NCBI GenBank assembly: GCA_016647705.1
Contig: CM028332.1
Coordinates: forward strand, 28,587,300-28,651,299
Origin: Eucommia ulmoides
Taxonomy: Eukaryota; Streptophyta; Magnoliopsida; Garryales; Eucommiaceae
DNA: 64,000 nt
Direction of reading: 5' to 3'
The position numbers were made by a program, and so were the translations under genes. Positions 59,241 to 64,000 of the stretch are shown here, piece after piece (position 1 is the first letter of the stretch; every line of letters begins with the position of its first letter). The notes below the pieces were generated by a model, which saw nothing but the letters and a program-made list of their open reading frames with translations, did no database searches and was not told where the DNA came from.

Positions 59241-60916
59241 TGGTAGGGCGTTAATACACCGCTACTTACACTCGCAAGTATACGGGGTCTAAGTTCTAGT
59301 ATAGTGTGATCGTGAAAGATCGGGTTATCATATCCACAGGGATTGGTGTCGTTACTATCGAATACCACGTTTGTTGTGACCTAACTTTATCTAGGCGAAA
59401 AACAAATGTATTTAATTGATTAAACTAATATTAATATAACCTAAATTAACTTCACTAATATGCTAATATGTTTTAGGGTGAAGAATTACCTAGGGATTAA
59501 CGTGTTTACAAATACGTGTTCGATCTCGATTTACTCATGTTTACGGTGTTCGACCTATTTGATAACCTCAGTACGTAAACTTCACTACCACCTCTCCCAA
59601 GTGTAAGACGGGGGAATACATGACTTCGAGTAAACGAAGAAGTCCCCCTCAATGTCTTAACGACCCTAAGTCACGTAAGTCTTGCCCAACATCATTGATT
59701 ACACACAATCTAACTCCCGACCAGGTCATTGGATCCTGTATTTTATTTACCCTATAGACAATCTCCGTTCTAAAACTCCATCGCCACCTCTCTCGAGTGT
59801 AATACGGGGGATATAAATCAACTTCTAGTCAATGAAGAAGTCCCCCTCAACATCTTAATGACCCTAGGTCTCATGAGTCTTGCCCCAACGTCATCGATTG
59901 TCCACGATTCAAATCCCGACCGGGTTATAGACTCGTGGCATTTATTTACCCTAATCTGAATCCGGGGTTTGTCAAAACTCTGTATTCTCCATTTATCTAA
60001 CTAAGCATGATAAACAAACAATATGATAAACACAATCAAACTATGAAGAACAAACATAAACGCAACACCAAAATCATTCAAACAAACATATTTATAAATT
60101 AAGTGTTAATCCCTATACAATCCATGTTTAGCTATGGCCTTAGCCGCATTTACAATGAAATAACAAGTTAAACATACTCACATGATCCTACGATAAAGAA
60201 ATAAGGTAAAAAAACTGAAGAACTTAACCTCGTCCGAAGATAAACCACTAAGAACACTCAATGATCGATTTACCATCTTCTCCACTTCGGGATGTGAGCT
60301 CCACCTCTAAAACTCCCAAACCCTAGCCTAAATATAGATTAATGTGCCCAAATGGCCAGGGGATTCAAGAAAAGAGGAGAGGGAATGGTATTTATAGCAA
60401 AAGATCTCAAAATATCTAAATAAAATATCTAGGCTGTGCAGAGGCTCACTGGCGTGGCGGTGGGATTCAGCGTCGCGGTGGTGGGTAGGTCGGTCAATTG
60501 ATCACCGTAGCGGTGAGGACAGTGGTGGTTTAAGAAGAACATTATGCTGGATTTCTACCTAGGCAGTGGGCTGTCAGTAGCCTACTTTCGTTTCTCTGCT
60601 TCTTCAATGCCATGGCGGTGGGATTCACCGCTGCGGCGGTGGTCCATCAGTAACATTTTGCCTTTGTCAGCATCTTCACTGCCGCGGCGGTGGGCTTGTT
60701 TCACAGTTTTGCCTCCGAGCTTGTTTTTGCCACCGTTTTTTCGACCACTTTTGGTTCGATCTCATCGTTTTCGCTCTAGTTTTCTATCTTTTTGCCCTAC
60801 ACACCTGATTTATACAAAAAGTATGAAAACTAATTAAAATGTAATAAAATACTATATAAACGATCAAAAACTAACTTAATTCGATTTAGAAATACGTAGG
60901 TAGATCACACCTATCA
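59241..60916 (-). mobile_element. Solo LTR H of the tRNA-Asp-primed family, inserted in element G
   Basis: 1676 bp, homologous to the LTRs of D. The plus strand starts TGGTAGGGCGTT and ends CACCTATCA, with a perfect five-base duplication GTAGC at 59236-59240 and 60917-60921. There is no primer site, polypurine tract or second LTR, so it is a solo LTR. GC-rich modules include CACCGCTGCGGCGGTG at 60626-60641. Confidence 0.9.
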
Positions 60917-60921
60917 GTAGC

Positions 60922-61882
60922 ATGGGCCCAGAGATTGATAGCTATCATTTTTCGATGACACTTGCATCAGTCGGGTTTAAGGAGTTACATGTATACATCT
61001 CGACCCTCGGGGCCAAGCCCAGCTCAGGCGACACAAAAGGAAGATGTCCCTGGCAAAGTAATTTTGAGATAACCTAAAAAGGCCCTACAATGGGTGTTAT
61101 TAAAGAGAACCCATCTGTGACCAGCCACAAGGGAGTCAACCAGGAGTCACCCGCCTAAGGACCATGAGGGCCAGAGTCCATACCAAGTACCGCTCCGTAA
61201 TAGTAACCTACCACCCGATCTCTGCTCGAATACTAGGCTGGAAGGCAGAGAGGCTATGGATATGGTGAAACAACATGAAGTAGTACTTCCCAAGAAGGGG
61301 AGTTAATTCCTAGAAGGGAAGCGTGACTTCTTCTTAGATTGGATGGATGACCAAGAAGGGAAACAACAAAGAAACTAGAATTTTTCAAGCAAAAATTACA
61401 AAAGTGTCCAAATATTATGGATTATCCGCCAAGGGCACAGTATTTCCAAGATCAAGAAGAAAACAAGCATCACAGCCCAAAATGACCAAGTCTCCAAATA
61501 CAACTGAGAAGGGGACAGGGTGGTCAGAGGCTCAAATCTCTCTCCAAAATAAGTGTAAAACAACTCCCTAGTTTCCTAAGTGAGGATATTTCTGAGATGG
61601 GGATGAGAGTAAAACAACATCACCAAGAAGAGGAATCTCTTCCATTTTCGAACAAGTTAACTCCCCATTGACAAATAAGACAAACAATAACAGGGATATA
61701 TCAACGCATGCATTCACAAACTCAAACGAGCAGCAAGGAAAAACTACAAGTGATCAAAATCTACCGAGAAAAGATAAGGAATATCCATCCATTCAGCAAG
61801 TGTTCAAATTATATTCCCAGCAAGGGGACCCAATACTCGTTGCAGAAAGGGCCTTGTTCAGGCAAAAGGGGTTGGAATACCG

Positions 61883-61915
<33 letters not shown>

Positions 61916-61978
61916 GGAAAAAAAAGAACAAGTTAACTTCAAGTTTTGTGATCAAAGTTGGGCGGCTGAGGTTTCTTC
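60922..61978. other. Element G non-coding zone between pol and the opposite-strand gene
   Basis: No domain is recognised. It contains repeated phrases around CCAAGAAGGG (61290-61370, 61630) and AAAATNACNAAGTNTCCAAATA (about 61390 and 61478), and a (CA)n poly(A) tract at about 61885-61925. Lysine-rich ORFs across the poly(A) tract are not credible. Confidence 0.5.
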
Positions 61979-63981
61979 TTATTTGATGGGGGTTGGATCA
62001 GTTTCGCCTTCACCAACTAGAGGTTCATCCTGCCCGGTCATAAGGTTCCCTAGAACGATACCCATTTTGTCCACACCAGCGTTTACTACCCCTATAGTGG
62101 TTTCAACACCTCCTTGTTCAGCTCCAATTTTCCCCATCTCGGCATCAGCCGCCATCTCCATCGTTTCTTCACCTTCTTCTACTACAACATCCCCCATCTT
62201 GGGGCTGGCACCTTCAGCATTGGAGTCGTTAATTCTAATGTCCTCTACCGAGAACTCAGGATGTTGCCAACGTAAGTTCCGGATGGTGTAACTGTACCCA
62301 CTCTCTACCATTTCAGCGGCCATGAGCATTTTCATGTCGGTAAAGGCAGGAGAATTCTTCCATTCTTCTAAAGCATCTTTCTTGGCCTTCGTAATGTCAA
62401 CATTATGTTCCTTTTGTATTATCTCCATGCTCTCCCTAACAGCCCCCTCAACCCTTGCCTTTTTGGTCCCCTCTGTTCCACACTGTCCTACTTTTCTCTT
62501 TCTTTTTTCCTAACTAGCCTCCATGCTGCTCTTCTCGGATGAATGTATGGGCACTTATTCTGGTCATGATAGGACATCCTTCCTAGCAACAGTTTTGACT
62601 TCTAGCCATTGTAGCTCCCTTCTCGTGATCCTTCTCGGCAGACTCCTCGACCTAGAAGGGGCCTCTCTAGCAGCACTTGTTTTTTCAGTTCCCTCCTCCT
62701 CTTCGATAGTCTCCCCTCGGGGGACCTCCGCCTGAGGAGAGAGGCTCTTCTTCGTCTCAGCCTCTACCTTCGTGGCTGCGGCCCTCTCCTTCAATAGCTT
62801 CGCCAATGCAATCTTGTCCATTTCTACCGAGGCAGTACAAAGGAATGGGTAAGTGAAAAATAGTAAAACATTCGAAAAAAGTACAATTTTCGAGAAGAAA
62901 AAACTTTACCATTGGTGGTAGTCTCTTCAATCACTGGAATCGAAAGACCGGGTGCACAATAGAAATAGCGGCAGTATAGCGTCAACTCCGCAACTGGTTC
63001 ATGTTCTTGTACTTCGTCTCCCATACGAACCCTCTTTTGCAGTTTGATCGCAACACTCAATCTCACTCTTTTCCCTCTTGCTTTCTCTGGAACTATTCCA
63101 AAACACAAGGACAAAATGAAAAACGGTCAGAATACCAAGGAAACGACTTTGTAATCAACAAAACGCTCACAAATGGAGACAAGCTCACCTACGACACCCC
63201 ACTCCTTGGGAATGGGATTGACCCTTTCCTCATCGGGACCAAATTCCTAGCCATCTCCTCCCAGAAAGAAGTACTGGGGTTTCTAATTCTTCACTGACTC
63301 TTCCTAGCTCGAAAGGAATTGCCGCCGTGAAGCCACATAACACCACCCCTTCCTAAAGGGCATGGATTTTGGAAAAAATAAGGATTTAAACAAATCTAGG
63401 GACGGTTCCAGTCCCTCAACCTTGAAAATAATGAAAGAAACCACGAAGGCCCGGATGCAGTTAGGAGCAAGTTACGACGGACACAACTTGTATTCCGCAC
63501 AAAGGGTCGGAATCCATGGGTAAATCGGGAATCGTAAACCTCCGCACATATGCTCCATATACACCATAATAAATCCATCAGGGGGGCGCAAGCCCTGTCC
63601 TCCAGGCAGGGGAGACGAGTCTCCACCCCCCTTTGAGATAGTGTACATGCTCCGAGCTTTTCAGATTTTCCTCTCCATCATTATCATCTCAATCTCCCAA
63701 ACGGGATTGTTTCCTGGCACTACCTCCTCCCACACCTCGACCTCATTGCTTGGGCTCAGAGCCATCTCCATGGTGGGGCCACTAATACACCCCGCACCAT
63801 CATCGCCGTGATGATGACCAGAGGGCTCTGCGCCGTATAAAAAGCCTGTTCGTTCCCCTGGACAGAGGGGCAAGGCTAGATGAGAGTTTACTTGGTGGAT
63901 GGGAGAAATGTTTAGGGCCTGTTCAGAAGTAGCAAACCCCGACGTGGACCCAACAACAAAAGTACAAGAGGACGAAGACAT
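61979..63981 (-). pseudogene. Opposite-strand gene region of element G
   Basis: On the strand opposite to gag and pol, this starts near 63981 (MSSSSCTFVVGSTSGFATSE), continues through pieces at 63396-63626 and 62824-63114, a charged piece at 62564-62821 (ALAKLLKERAAATKVEAETK) and an acidic end at 61979-62428 with WQHPEFSVEDI. Order and style match the opposite-strand gene 1 of element E (N-terminal PF04195-like part, charged helical part, acidic end with an H/Y-P-x-L/F motif). Intron-like stretches separate some pieces. Function is unknown. Broken fossil, and the assignment to PF04195 is tentative. Confidence 0.5.
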
Positions 63982-64000
63982 TTTGAAAGGAAGAGAGTTA

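Larger units (their letters stand above)
52056..64000 (+). mobile_element. Element G: Tat-type Ty3/gypsy retrotransposon, continues past the window
   Basis: A 1003-bp 5' LTR, a Tat-type primer site, gag, protease, RT, two RNase H domains, integrase, a non-coding zone holding a solo LTR of another family, and an opposite-strand gene region run to the window end. The 3' LTR must lie outside. Domain order and the archaeal-type second RNase H place it in the Tat group. It is interrupted in many places, so it is a fossil. It is the parent-type family of element F. Confidence 0.88.

Noticed and set aside
61668-62291. 207-residue plus-strand ORF in element G
   Set aside because: It spans a poly(A) tract giving a lysine run and lies opposite the better-supported minus-strand gene region.

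Overview
The window looks like intergenic DNA from a flowering plant, most likely a eudicot. It is AT-rich and is almost entirely transposable elements in nested layers. I find no intact host gene, rRNA, tRNA gene or CRISPR array. The lineage evidence is indirect: plant Ty3/gypsy families (Tat, Athila-like, Tekay-like), a CACTA terminus, a hAT-type element, and a fragment of a plant organellar Kae1/TsaD-type gene with plant-like introns. All identifications were made by eye, without database searches.

Layout. (1) 1-17437: minus-strand copies of a gag-only, non-autonomous LTR family with a tRNA-Asp primer site (elements A and B, sharing LTRs in a rearranged array). A 9.25 kb LARD-type element (1503-10755, 2.7 kb LTRs, Tekay-like ends) sits inside element A; the unoccupied version of its target site is visible in element B. 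(2) 17438-20254: unassigned, T-rich DNA with microsatellites. (3) 20255-44078: one old minus-strand Tat-type Ty3/gypsy element (E) opened by four insertions: elements C (24621-29675) and D (30885-35899), both complete with 5-bp target duplications, a Copia-type solo LTR (36765-38817), and a hAT-type element with an 8-bp duplication (40171-40972). E carries genes on the opposite strand between its pol and 3' LTR. (4) 44079-44880: AT-rich, poly(T). (5) 44880-48340: F, an internally deleted minus-strand Tat element, cut off by a CACTA end. (6) 48341-about 51480: CACTA-derived DNA carrying two exons and an intron from a mitochondrial Kae1/GCP1-type gene. (7) about 51480-51737: a candidate TRIM. 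(8) 52056 to beyond 64000: G, a plus-strand Tat element of the same family as F, with gag and pol, a nested solo LTR (59241-60916), and an opposite-strand gene region.

Relative age, judged by eye from LTR divergence: the LARD is youngest (a few per cent), C, D and H are intermediate, and E, A and B are oldest. All gag and pol regions are fossils. The points most worth a second look are the captured GCP1 fragment, the opposite-strand gene region shared by the two Tat elements, the subfamily-specific GC-rich palindromes upstream of the TATA box in the tRNA-Asp-primed LTRs, and short inverted-repeat motifs conserved inside those non-autonomous elements.
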